Below are positions 18,421 through 28,646 of a stretch of 64,000 nucleotides of DNA, one piece after another. Both the position numbers and the translations under genes were made by a program. Below the pieces are notes generated by a model that searched no databases, had not been told where the DNA came from, and was given only the letters and a program-made list of their open reading frames with translations. The DNA lies in the NCBI RefSeq assembly GCF_947500405.1, contig NZ_CANMRY010000001.1, positions 248,001 through 312,000 on the forward strand, in the 5' to 3' direction. This DNA is from an uncultured Maribacter sp. (GTDB lineage: Bacteria; Bacteroidota; Bacteroidia; Flavobacteriales; Flavobacteriaceae). The stretch's first letter is position 1; the number at the start of each line of letters is the position of its first letter.

Positions 18421-19661
18421 AAAACAACCACCATTGGGGAATTTATATTACTAATACGTCAAACAAAAAGAAATTGATACATGAGTTTTTAATAAACAGC
18501 TCTTATCAAAATATAGCATCTTATATTGGCAATAAAATAGCTTTATTTTCTAAAATAACTATTGCGCAACTAATTGAAGACGAAGACCGTTATGACAGTA
18601 AAACTATTGCTAAAGAAAACAGTCAACCTTTAAAATCCATGTCTAGTGGAGAACAAAAAAAAGCACTTTTAAAACATCTTCTTAGTACAGATAATAAAGT
18701 AATTATCTTAGATAATGTTTTTGACAACCTAGACATAGAGTCCCAAAAAAAAATAAAAAAAACACTTACAGAGAAAGCTGATAAAATTTCTTTTATACAA
18801 CTAATAAGTAGAAAAGAAGACAAACTGCCATTTCTTACCCATTTTGCAGTTTTAGAAAATGAAACTCTAAAAACATATTCTTCATTAAGCTCTATTCCTT
18901 TTTTTAAAAATAAAAATACCTTAACAGGTGTTATTCCACCTCCAATTAACGACTCTAATTATACGGAACAAGTATTAATTAAACTAAATAATATAACAGT
19001 TTCATTTGGAGAAAAAACCGTTCTAAAAAATATTAATTGGCAAATAGACCGTGGTTCTTTTTGGGAATTAATTGGGGCAAATGGTAGTGGAAAAACTACA
19101 ATACTCTCTATGTTAACAGGAGAAAACCCTAAAGGCTACGGACAAGATTTGTATATTTTTGGTAAGAAAAAAGGTAGTGGAGAAAGCATCTGGGATATAA
19201 AAAAACGTATTGGATATTTTACCCCTTCTATGACCGATAAATTTAAGGGCAACCATACTATAGAAAATATGCTAATCTCAGGTTTTAATGATTCTATAGG
19301 TCTTTATGTAAAACCAACAGATGTTCAAAAACAACTGGCAAAACAATGGCTAAAACTCTTGCAGATGGAAAATTTAAAAGATACCTTATTTAAAGAGTTG
19401 TCTATGGGGCAAAAAAGAGTAATTATGACCACCAGAGCTATGGTTAAGCATCCTGAATTACTTATACTAGACGAACCAACCACAGGATTAGATGATTTTT
19501 CTGCCAGCTTATTAGTTTCTCTTGTGAATAAAATGGCACAAGAATCGCAAACCACTATTCTATTTGTTTCCCATAGAAAAGAAAATAATTTAACACCACA
19601 ATACCAGTATTTATTAACTCCTTCTACCGCAGGGTCCACAGGAACAATAACCCGTTTATAA
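18417..19661 (+). CDS. Tandem ABC ATPase with a degenerate first half (ModF-like)
   Basis: A 414-residue cytoplasmic protein with two ABC units. The second is complete: Walker A GANGSGKTT (220-228), signature LSMGQKR (about 327-333), Walker B LLILDEPTTGLD and the switch His in LFVSHRK. The first keeps a signature-like MSSGEQKK (75-82) and a Walker-B-like VIILDNVFDNLD, but the segment before it is short and contains no P-loop. Full-length ModF/PhrA-type proteins of about 490 residues have two P-loops. There is no membrane domain nearby, so it is not an obvious transporter. The gene is coupled to the GNAT gene and ends the folE operon. Confidence 0.85.
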   Translation: MKNNHHWGIYITNTSNKKKLIHEFLINSSYQNIASYIGNKIALFSKITIAQLIEDEDRYDSKTIAKENSQPLKSMSSGEQKKALLKHLLSTDNKVIILDNVFDNLDIESQKKIKKTLTEKADKISFIQLISRKEDKLPFLTHFAVLENETLKTYSSLSSIPFFKNKNTLTGVIPPPINDSNYTEQVLIKLNNITVSFGEKTVLKNINWQIDRGSFWELIGANGSGKTTILSMLTGENPKGYGQDLYIFGKKKGSGESIWDIKKRIGYFTPSMTDKFKGNHTIENMLISGFNDSIGLYVKPTDVQKQLAKQWLKLLQMENLKDTLFKELSMGQKRVIMTTRAMVKHPELLILDEPTTGLDDFSASLLVSLVNKMAQESQTTILFVSHRKENNLTPQYQYLLTPSTAGSTGTITRL

Positions 19662-19677
19662 TATTTTTTAGTCAAAA

Positions 19678-19709
19678 AAAAGGCTTAAGTAAAATTACTT
19701 AAGCCTTTT
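19678..19709. terminator. Strong bidirectional terminator
   Basis: A 15-bp perfect stem (AAAAGGCTTAAGTAA and its complement) with a 2-base centre, A run on one side and T run on the other. It closes the folE-to-ABC operon and the convergent secDF gene. Confidence 0.92.
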
Positions 19710-19727
19710 CATAGTTATAAAAATATA

Positions 19728-22724
19728 CTATTCTTTTTCTTTACTATCCTTTATAATAGTATCTGCTTTACCTGAAAGTATTTTTTTCTTCAAGGTATCA
19801 AACATAACAGGAGTTGCAATAAATACTGAAGAGTATGTTCCCACAATAACACCAATAATCATTGCAAACATAAACCCTCTTAAAGATTCTCCTCCAAAGA
19901 TAAATATTGCTAATAATACCACTAAAGTAGTTAAAGACGTATTTAAGGTTCTACCTAACGTACTATTAATAGCAGAGTTTACATTTTCTCCTTTGTTCCA
20001 ACCTCTTTCCGCTATTATTTCTCTAATACGGTCAAATACTACAACGGTATCATTTAAAGAATACCCAATAACCGTAAGTATTGCCGCAATAAATGCTTGG
20101 TCTATTTCCATATTAAAAGGCATTACTTTTCCTAATAAAGAGAAGATACCTAATACTATTAATACATCATGGAAAACGGCTACAACTGCCCCTAAAGAGA
20201 ATTGCCACTTACGAAAACGTATTAAGATATATAAAAATACAACTGCTAATGAACCTAAAATTGCTAAGAATGCATTATTCTTAATATCATCTGCAATAGT
20301 AGGACCTACCTTTATGGATTGTAAAATACCTATAGATGCCTCATTACTACCAACATTAAAATCTTGTTGTGAAATCCCATCTGGTAAATATTTTTGTAAT
20401 GCAGTAAATAATTTTTCTTGAATTTCAGTATCTACTTCAATACCTTCAACATCTACTTTATAAGGTGTTGTAATTTTTATTTGATTTGATTCTCCATAAG
20501 TTTTAACATTAGTACCACTACCAAATACAGTATTTAGCTCTGATGCTATTTCTGAAGGATTTACCTGCTGCTCAAAACGTACTTGATACGAACGTCCACC
20601 AACAAAATCGACACCCTGTTGTAATCCTGCTCCAAAGAATAATGAAAATAAACCTACACCTACTAATATTGCAGAAATTACGTAAGCAATTTTTCTTTTT
20701 CCTAAGAAGTTAATACTAATATTTTTAAACAGGTTTTTCGTTGCTCCTGTAGAAAAATCTAGTGTTCTTCCCTTGCCACTTAGGTACCAATCTACTAATA
20801 ATCTAGTAATAAATATTGCAGTAAATAAAGAAGTAAGAATACCTATTAATAATGTAGTTGCAAATCCTTTAATTGGACCAGAACCAAAAACAAATAAGAT
20901 TATTGCTGTAAGACCAGTAGTAATGTTAGCATCTAAAATAGAAGATAATGCATTACCAAAACCATCTGAAACGGCTTGTGATTTTCCTTTCCCTTTTGCT
21001 AACTCTTCTTTAATACGCTCAAAGATAAGTACGTTAGCATCCACAGACATACCTATGGTTAATACGATACCTGCAATACCAGGTAAAGTAAGAACAGCAT
21101 TTAAGCTTGTAAGTACTCCAAAAATTAATAATATGTTTAATAATAAAGCAATATCTGCAAATGCACCAGCTTTACCATAATAAGCTATCATCCATAATAA
21201 AACAATTGCCATTGCTATTAAGAAAGACATAAAACCGCTATCTATAGCTTCTTGTCCTAAAGATGGCCCAACAATTTCTGATTGAATAATTTCTGCAGAT
21301 GCAGGTAATTTACCAGCTCGTAATACATTAGAAATATCTTTAGTTTCGTTAATTGTAAAGTTACCTGTAATTTCTGAACGCCCACCTGTAATTGGTCCTG
21401 TAGAAACTCCAGGAGCGGTATACACTTTATTATCTAGAACAATTGCAATACCTGTTTGATTGTTATATGCATCTCCTGTTAACTTTTCCCATAATTTAGC
21501 ACCTTTAGTGTTCATGGTCATAGAAACTGCAGGCTTGTTAAATTGGTCAAAATCATCTCTAGCATCACTAACTACATCGCCACTTATTCTTGGCGTAGCG
21601 TCTCTGTTAGATTTTAATGCATATAAATCTATAACCTCAACTTCTTCACTAGTAGGACGTTCCCATACAAATTTTGTAAACTGAATATCTGCAGGTAATA
21701 AACGTCTAATTTCTGGCATTCTTAAATACGCCCCTAATTGTGCAGTATCTTTAATTGCAGCTCTAAACATTGCATTTGTTCCTGGATTAGCAGGAATTAA
21801 TAAATCGTATAAAGGATTTACCTGGCTTGCTAAATCTAAAGAGTCTGCAGCTACATCAGATAATAATGAATCTATTTCTGACTCTATAACCTCTGGTTCT
21901 GGTTTTTTAATATCTACTATAGTTTTTAATTTCTCATTAGCAGAAATTAAAAAATTATTAAAACTTGGGTTTCCTTGTTTGTACGTTTCCCAGAACTCTA
22001 ATTGTGCAGTACTAGATAATAAGCTTTGCGCTCTAGCTATATCTCTTGCCCCAGGAAGTTCTACCAAAATACGACCAGAATTTCCTTCTCTTTGTATGTT
22101 TGGTTGCGTAACACCAAAACCATCAATACGCTCTCTTAATACTTCGAAAGCAGAAACAATAGATTCGTCTATTTTTTTTCTGATTACTGGCTTAACTGCA
22201 TCATCAGACATTTGAAAGTTAACTTCTTCGCTAAGCGCTTTATTTGCAAAAATATCTGGAGAAGCTAATTTAGTTTCCCCTTTAATTTTATCAAAAGCTT
22301 CAAAAAATAACTCTACATACGTATCATCACTATCTTTAGATAAAGCATCTGCATCTGCTAACGCTTTGTTAAAAACAGGGTTTTTAGTATTATTTGCAAG
22401 TCCTTTTAAGATATCTTTTACCGAGATCTGAAGGGTAACATTAATACCACCTTTAAGGTCTAACCCTTTATTTAATTCTTTCTTTTTTGCTTCGTTATAA
22501 TTAGTATAACCAAAAACACTATTACCACCTATAGAATCTAAATAGCTTGCTGCTAATGTTTCTCTTTTAGAAATATGATCCGCTTCTGATTCTGAAATAC
22601 GGCTGGCAGCAAAAACCTGTGCCTCCTTCTCTACTTTACTTGTAATAAAAGTATAGGAAAGCTGGTAAATACTTACTAACCCAAATAATAAAGCAAAAAG
22701 CTTTATAAGTCCTTTGTTTTGCAT
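19728..22724 (-). CDS. secDF: Fused protein translocase subunit SecDF
   Basis: A 998-residue inner-membrane RND-type protein that uses the proton gradient to assist Sec export. SecD half: N-terminal membrane anchor, DLKGGINVTLQI, the P1 segment (VLRERIDGFGVTQPNIQREG) and membrane helices with GIAGIVLTIGMSVDANVLIFERIKEEL. SecF half: membrane helix near IAYVISAILVGVGLFSLF, GVDFVGGRSYQVRF, then YSLNDTVVVFDRIRE. The fused form and this length are normal in Bacteroidota. An extended periplasmic P1 region lies at about residues 90-470. A small SecD-P1-like gene lies upstream. Confidence 0.97.
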   Translation of the reverse strand: MQNKGLIKLFALLFGLVSIYQLSYTFITSKVEKEAQVFAASRISESEADHISKRETLAASYLDSIGGNSVFGYTNYNEAKKKELNKGLDLKGGINVTLQISVKDILKGLANNTKNPVFNKALADADALSKDSDDTYVELFFEAFDKIKGETKLASPDIFANKALSEEVNFQMSDDAVKPVIRKKIDESIVSAFEVLRERIDGFGVTQPNIQREGNSGRILVELPGARDIARAQSLLSSTAQLEFWETYKQGNPSFNNFLISANEKLKTIVDIKKPEPEVIESEIDSLLSDVAADSLDLASQVNPLYDLLIPANPGTNAMFRAAIKDTAQLGAYLRMPEIRRLLPADIQFTKFVWERPTSEEVEVIDLYALKSNRDATPRISGDVVSDARDDFDQFNKPAVSMTMNTKGAKLWEKLTGDAYNNQTGIAIVLDNKVYTAPGVSTGPITGGRSEITGNFTINETKDISNVLRAGKLPASAEIIQSEIVGPSLGQEAIDSGFMSFLIAMAIVLLWMIAYYGKAGAFADIALLLNILLIFGVLTSLNAVLTLPGIAGIVLTIGMSVDANVLIFERIKEELAKGKGKSQAVSDGFGNALSSILDANITTGLTAIILFVFGSGPIKGFATTLLIGILTSLFTAIFITRLLVDWYLSGKGRTLDFSTGATKNLFKNISINFLGKRKIAYVISAILVGVGLFSLFFGAGLQQGVDFVGGRSYQVRFEQQVNPSEIASELNTVFGSGTNVKTYGESNQIKITTPYKVDVEGIEVDTEIQEKLFTALQKYLPDGISQQDFNVGSNEASIGILQSIKVGPTIADDIKNNAFLAILGSLAVVFLYILIRFRKWQFSLGAVVAVFHDVLIVLGIFSLLGKVMPFNMEIDQAFIAAILTVIGYSLNDTVVVFDRIREIIAERGWNKGENVNSAINSTLGRTLNTSLTTLVVLLAIFIFGGESLRGFMFAMIIGVIVGTYSSVFIATPVMFDTLKKKILSGKADTIIKDSKEKE

Positions 22725-22836
22725 TTTAAAAATTTATTTAATTTATGTTGATTATGATTGTATGAAATTTATAGCCTAAAGTAAATTACTCTTATATAAA
22801 GTAATTACATTCTCTAGTAATATTCTTTTAATGGAA

Positions 22837-23460
22837 TTAACTATTTCCATTTACATAAGGTCCTGCCCTTACTTCTGGAATTATTTGTGAAGTGTTGTAT
22901 TTTGCAATTGCAATATTCTTGTTAATCCTAAATGCTGCCTCTACAACTGCCTCTTGTTTAAAAACGACTGTGTTTTTAGAAGGTAAAACTACTAGTCTAG
23001 ATAATGTATTTAAATCTTGCTTTACTATAAAAGCATACTTTCCATTTAAATTTTGACCTTTTTTAACGTGCTGATGAAGGTCTGAAACTACTAAATTATA
23101 ACTTTCTGGAAGTTCATCTATTGGAAAATCTAGAGGAAACTTATCTAAATCTTTATTCTTTACAGCAAGTTTACTGCCTACAGAAAGAAATTCTTTTACA
23201 CTATCTGCATCAATAGCGCTATAGTAACGTATACTTAATTGCGCCTCGCCGTTTTCTATTATTTCAATAGTATCTACGCCTAACGCCTGCAGCTTTTTAG
23301 TAATGGTGGCCAAAACCTCATCATGAACAGTATCTGAAGCTAATTCTACATCTGTAAATTCTAATAAAATTTGCTGATTAGAAGCTTTTGTTTGCTCTTG
23401 ACTTAGCCCAAATACGGCTAGAATAATAATTAAAGTACTTACGCACCATTTTGCATTCAT
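22837..23460 (-). CDS. Exported or membrane-anchored protein resembling part of the SecD P1 region
   Basis: A 207-residue protein with one N-terminal hydrophobic segment (CVSTLIIILAVFGL). Residues of about 30-100 look like the beta-alpha-beta unit of SecD P1: ITKKLQALGVDTIEIIENGE, then LSIRYYSAIDADSVKEFLS, comparable to RERIDGFGVTQPNIQREG and the segment after it in the neighbouring SecDF. The C-terminal half is unrecognised. It lies directly upstream of secDF on the same strand with a 112-base gap. The resemblance is by eye only. It may be an accessory of Sec export or a diverged duplicate. Confidence 0.55.
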   Translation of the reverse strand: MNAKWCVSTLIIILAVFGLSQEQTKASNQQILLEFTDVELASDTVHDEVLATITKKLQALGVDTIEIIENGEAQLSIRYYSAIDADSVKEFLSVGSKLAVKNKDLDKFPLDFPIDELPESYNLVVSDLHQHVKKGQNLNGKYAFIVKQDLNTLSRLVVLPSKNTVVFKQEAVVEAAFRINKNIAIAKYNTSQIIPEVRAGPYVNGNS

Positions 23461-23542
23461 GCGGCAAATATAAAAAGAAAGATTATACTAGGCAGTATAT
23501 TTTTTACAATATATGTTTCTGACCGCTATCCTCTTATAAAAA

Positions 23543-23575
23543 GAAAGCCTTTATAGCATAACTATAAAGGCTTTC
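23543..23575 (-). terminator. Terminator of mdh
   Basis: GAAAGCCTTTATAG (23543-23556) pairs perfectly with CTATAAAGGCTTTC (23562-23575) around a 5-base loop, with T-rich sequence following on the minus strand. It separates mdh from the next minus-strand gene. Confidence 0.88.
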
Positions 23576-23597
23576 CTATAGATTTATAGTATGTAAA

Positions 23598-24524
23598 CTA
23601 CAACTCTAAAAGACCGTTAGTTTTAGTAACACCAGCAGCACTTTCTTGCATTTTCGCTTTTTCTGCATCACTTAAAGGAACATCTACGATACGCTCAATA
23701 CCGTCTTTTCCTAAAATTACAGGAACACCAATACAAATATCATTTAAACCATATTCTCCTTCTAAATATGTAGAACAAGGGAACATTTTCTTTTGGTCAC
23801 ATGCAATTGCTTGTACTAAACCAGAAACTGCTGCACCTGGAGCATACCAAGCACTTGTTCCTAAAAGTCCAGTTAATGTTGCACCACCTACTTTAGTATC
23901 TGCAGCAACTTGCTCTAATCTTTCCTCAGATAAAAACTCAGAAACTTTAATACTGTTTCTTGTAGCATGCGATGTTAAAGGAACCATTCCTTTATCACTA
24001 TGACCACCAATTACCATTCCGTCTATATCAGAAATAGGAGCTTCCATAGCCTCTGCCAATCTATACTTAAAACGTGCACTATCTAAAGCTCCCCCCATAC
24101 CAATAATACGGTTTTTAGGTAAGTCTGTTGTTTTGTGTACTAAATAGGTCATAGTATCCATAGGATTACTAACCACTATTAATATTACATTTGGAGAATG
24201 CTCTATTAAACTAGAAGAAACTGTTTTTACAATTCCTGCATTAATACCTATTAACTCTTCACGAGTCATTCCTGGTTTTCTAGGAATTCCTGAGGTAATT
24301 ACAGCAATATCACTACCTGCAGTTTTAGAATAGTCATTAGTAACTCCAGTAATTTTTGTGTCAAAACTGTTTAAAGAAGCTGTTTGCATTAAATCCATTG
24401 CTTTACCTTCTGCATAGCCTTCTTTAATATCTAATAATACTACTTCAGATGCAAAATCTTTAATAGCTATGTACTCTGCACAACTTGCCCCAACGGCACC
24501 TGCCCCTACTACGGTAACTTTCAT
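23598..24524 (-). CDS. mdh: Malate dehydrogenase (NAD-dependent)
   Basis: A 308-residue TCA-cycle enzyme interconverting malate and oxaloacetate. NAD-binding GAGAVGASCAEY (residues 7-18) is followed by Asp32 (LLDIKEG), which suggests NAD preference. The substrate arginines are in GIPRKPGMTREEL (Arg82, Arg88) and DSARFKY (Arg151), and the catalytic His175 is in GGHSDKGMVPL. It belongs to the LDH-like malate dehydrogenase group. It is a single-gene unit with its own terminator and a candidate promoter upstream. Confidence 0.96.
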   Translation of the reverse strand: MKVTVVGAGAVGASCAEYIAIKDFASEVVLLDIKEGYAEGKAMDLMQTASLNSFDTKITGVTNDYSKTAGSDIAVITSGIPRKPGMTREELIGINAGIVKTVSSSLIEHSPNVILIVVSNPMDTMTYLVHKTTDLPKNRIIGMGGALDSARFKYRLAEAMEAPISDIDGMVIGGHSDKGMVPLTSHATRNSIKVSEFLSEERLEQVAADTKVGGATLTGLLGTSAWYAPGAAVSGLVQAIACDQKKMFPCSTYLEGEYGLNDICIGVPVILGKDGIERIVDVPLSDAEKAKMQESAAGVTKTNGLLEL

Positions 24525-24558
24525 ATACTTATATTTTTTAAAATTTTCTTTTACATTC

Positions 24559-24566
24559 CAAAAGTA
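24559..24566 (-). promoter_or_regulatory. -7 element of the mdh promoter
   Basis: On the minus strand this reads TACTTTTG, an exact TAnnTTTG match, 35 bases upstream of the mdh start. No clear -33 element was seen. Confidence 0.55.
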
Positions 24567-24614
24567 CTGAATTATCCCTGAAAAGTAAGGAAGATATCCA
24601 TCAAAATTTAACTC

Positions 24615-24644
24615 TTAGACCGATAAAATAAACGTGTGGTCTAA
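24615..24644. repeat. 7-bp inverted repeat between mdh and the divergent lipoprotein gene
   Basis: TTAGACC at 24615-24621 and GGTCTAA at 24638-24644, separated by 16 bases, in the intergenic region of two divergent genes. It could be an operator or chance in AT-rich DNA. Confidence 0.35.
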
Positions 24645-24774
24645 CCTTTAACCCTAAAAAAAAGTCACTTAATCGATTATCTAACAATTTTGATGCAATA
24701 CGTCGAATTTTAGCAATACAACTTTCTTAAATGGCGTTATAAATTAAGAAAACCCCAAATCTAATATCTACAAA

Positions 24775-25155
24775 ATGAAAAAAGTATTTTCATTCTTAGC
24801 TATTATAGCTATAATCTTAGTGAGTAACTGTTCTCGTATTGAAGAAAACAACGACCCTGTAATTGGTATTTGGTCTAATGCAAGTACATCATCAGACAAA
24901 GAAAGTAATAAGCAAACCACGAGCAAGCAAGAGTGGATATTTAATGATGCTTATTTAGGGAGGTATCATGATTTACAAAATGGTTCTATTACTATGAAAA
25001 CGGATTTTAAGTGGACTCAGGAAAACGGAATTTACACTGTTTCTTATCCTGGATTACCAGATAAAACTAATGATGTTTTTGTAATTGTAGACAAAAGTCC
25101 AGAAGGTATTCTTTTACAAGATCAGAATGGCGATTTAATTGCGCTGAGAGAATAA
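24775..25155 (+). CDS. Small lipoprotein, possibly lipocalin-like
   Basis: A 126-residue lipoprotein with signal MKKVFSFLAIIAIILVSNC (Cys19). The mature part starts around VIGIWSNAS, then shows alternating strands (QEWIFNDAYLGRYHD, FKWTQENGIYTVSYPG, LLQDQNGDLIALRE), resembling the small lipocalin-like lipoproteins common in flavobacteria. The role is unknown. It is expressed alone and followed by a strong terminator. Confidence 0.7.
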   Translation: MKKVFSFLAIIAIILVSNCSRIEENNDPVIGIWSNASTSSDKESNKQTTSKQEWIFNDAYLGRYHDLQNGSITMKTDFKWTQENGIYTVSYPGLPDKTNDVFVIVDKSPEGILLQDQNGDLIALRE

Positions 25156-25176
25156 AAAAAACATAAAACGGTGATT

Positions 25177-25209
25177 AAAAAAGGAGCTTTTTTTTAAAAG
25201 CTCCTTTTT
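25177..25209. terminator. Bidirectional terminator
   Basis: AAAAGGAGCTTTT and its inverse complement form a long stem around a short T loop, with A and T runs on the two sides. It lies between convergent genes ending at 25155 and 25215. Confidence 0.88.
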
Positions 25210-25214
25210 CATTT

Positions 25215-26219
25215 TTATCTAAATCCAAAATTAATACCCATAGATAGGGTGTTAAATTCTGCAAGTGTATAATCTGCATGTAATCTAAAAAATCCTAGTT
25301 TTAATTTTGCTCCAATATTCCCAGTTACGCCGCTTATTTTATTATTAATAGAAAAAGGGTCTGTTACACTACCAGCTAATAAACCTCCACTATAAGTACC
25401 TAGTACATCTATTTCAGATTTTCCGGTTACATAACCTAGACCACCATAAAAGTTAATTATTGGTAATTTAGTAGACACTATAGCTTGAAAAACCCAGGTA
25501 TTCATTTTTGCATCTAATCTTTGATCATCTCCTGCTATTACCCCCTGTTCTGTAAAATCATAAGAACCATTTAAATGGGTATAGCCAATTACTCCTGAAA
25601 TAGCTATAGGCCAAATTTTTTCTGCTGGTAATAGACTAGTAAATTCATGTTGCAAACCAACACCATAAAAACCTAATTTAGCTTCATCAGTATTAATCTT
25701 TGGCAAAAACCTTGCTTTAATTTCTGTGCCTTTTATTAAACCTAAACTTACCTGCACAAAAGCTGAAGGCACAAAATTTATATTTTCTGACGACAAGCCT
25801 GTTGGTAACTCAAAATCTTGACGATCTATATTACCCGCTAAAGGACCATCTACATATACACCAACCCCATCTATATCACCAAGAGCAGTAGCTACTGTTT
25901 TTACAATACTACCATCTTGAAATTGCAAATTTTCATAATCTGCTGTATTTAACTCAAATCCTTTTTTATCTTCTTTATTTTTAAAAGAAGCCATATTCCC
26001 TATTATAGAAATTTCAAAACCTCCAAGTGGTTTTGCTTTTCCTGAATTATACCATCCATTAGACATACTATAAAGCAAGCCTTCAGACATTGGAGTTACA
26101 TATGCATTTGTAAATTTTTCTGCATCGTTTACCCCTGCTGCAAATAAATCGTTAGCATTAGATTGCGCCATTATGTGCAAACTAGATACTAATGCGATTA
26201 AAAAAAGTATATTTTTCAT
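25215..26219 (-). CDS. Outer-membrane beta-barrel protein, DUF6588-like
   Basis: A 334-residue protein with signal peptide MKNILFLIALVSSLHIMAQ. The first mature residues (NDLFAAGVNDAEKFTNAYVTPMSEGLLYSMSNGWYNSGKAKPLGGFEI) fit a Bacteroidota outer-membrane family that I recall as DUF6588. The rest has amphipathic strands (FVQVSLGLIKGTEIKARFLP, GLGYVTGKSEIDVLG) and ends in SMGINFGFR. The function is unknown. Single gene with a shared terminator downstream. Confidence 0.7.
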   Translation of the reverse strand: MKNILFLIALVSSLHIMAQSNANDLFAAGVNDAEKFTNAYVTPMSEGLLYSMSNGWYNSGKAKPLGGFEISIIGNMASFKNKEDKKGFELNTADYENLQFQDGSIVKTVATALGDIDGVGVYVDGPLAGNIDRQDFELPTGLSSENINFVPSAFVQVSLGLIKGTEIKARFLPKINTDEAKLGFYGVGLQHEFTSLLPAEKIWPIAISGVIGYTHLNGSYDFTEQGVIAGDDQRLDAKMNTWVFQAIVSTKLPIINFYGGLGYVTGKSEIDVLGTYSGGLLAGSVTDPFSINNKISGVTGNIGAKLKLGFFRLHADYTLAEFNTLSMGINFGFR

Positions 26220-26241
26220 AATTAAAATTTTCCCTAAAACT

Positions 26242-26271
26242 AAAAAACTCGCCCTTTTGAGGCGAGTTTTT
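26242..26271 (-). terminator. Terminator of gyrB
   Basis: AACTCGCC pairs with GGCGAGTT around CTTTTGA, with a T run following on the minus strand. It begins 20 bases past the gyrB stop. Confidence 0.88.
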
Positions 26272-26290
26272 GTTGTGTAAGTAGCTATTC

Positions 26291-28249
<1,959 letters not shown>

Positions 28250-28275
28250 TTAAACTTATTGCAATAGCAACTTAA

Positions 28276-28283
28276 CAAAGATA
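28276..28283 (-). promoter_or_regulatory. -7 element of the gyrB promoter
   Basis: Reads TATCTTTG on the minus strand, an exact TAnnTTTG match, 45 bases upstream of the gyrB start. The -33 element is not clear. Confidence 0.65.
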
Positions 28284-28533
28284 AAATAAAGGATATGTCT
28301 TTTTTAAATGATTTTAAGCCAATATTAAATAGTTATCAACAATTTACCTAAGCTTAGCAAAAGTTCATAAAAAAGCCTTAAAAGTATCTTAAATACGATT
28401 TAACAAAAAAGAAAAAGAAAACACAGAATAACTAAAATAGTAAAAGTCGCTAAAAAACCTTTTAAATTAACTTCCTTTTTTAGTAAAAGATATTTACACG
28501 CATATAGAAACTATAAGTTACTTCTTATAACAA

Positions 28534-28559
28534 AAGAAGCACCCAATTGGGCGCTTCTT
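28534..28559 (-). terminator. Probable terminator of asnB
   Basis: AAGAAGC-A-CCCAA pairs with TTGGG-C-GCTTCTT with a single mismatch, followed by TTTTG on the minus strand. It lies about 90 bases past the asnB stop. Confidence 0.75.
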
Positions 28560-28646
28560 AAGGACTAATTAAAATAAAAAAAACTGAGACTATTCTTTCG
28601 AATAGACAAACAGAATTATTGTTAATGTATAATTACTAATTAATTG

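Noticed and set aside
20773..21180. Plus-strand open frames inside secDF (also 19993-20421, 21460-21684)
   Set aside because: Antisense to conserved SecDF sequence, with no independent coding features.
28400..28513. 37-codon hydrophobic frame on the minus strand between asnB and gyrB
   Set aside because: It encodes a membrane-like segment but has no ATG, GTG or TTG start; probably chance in AT-rich DNA or a remnant.
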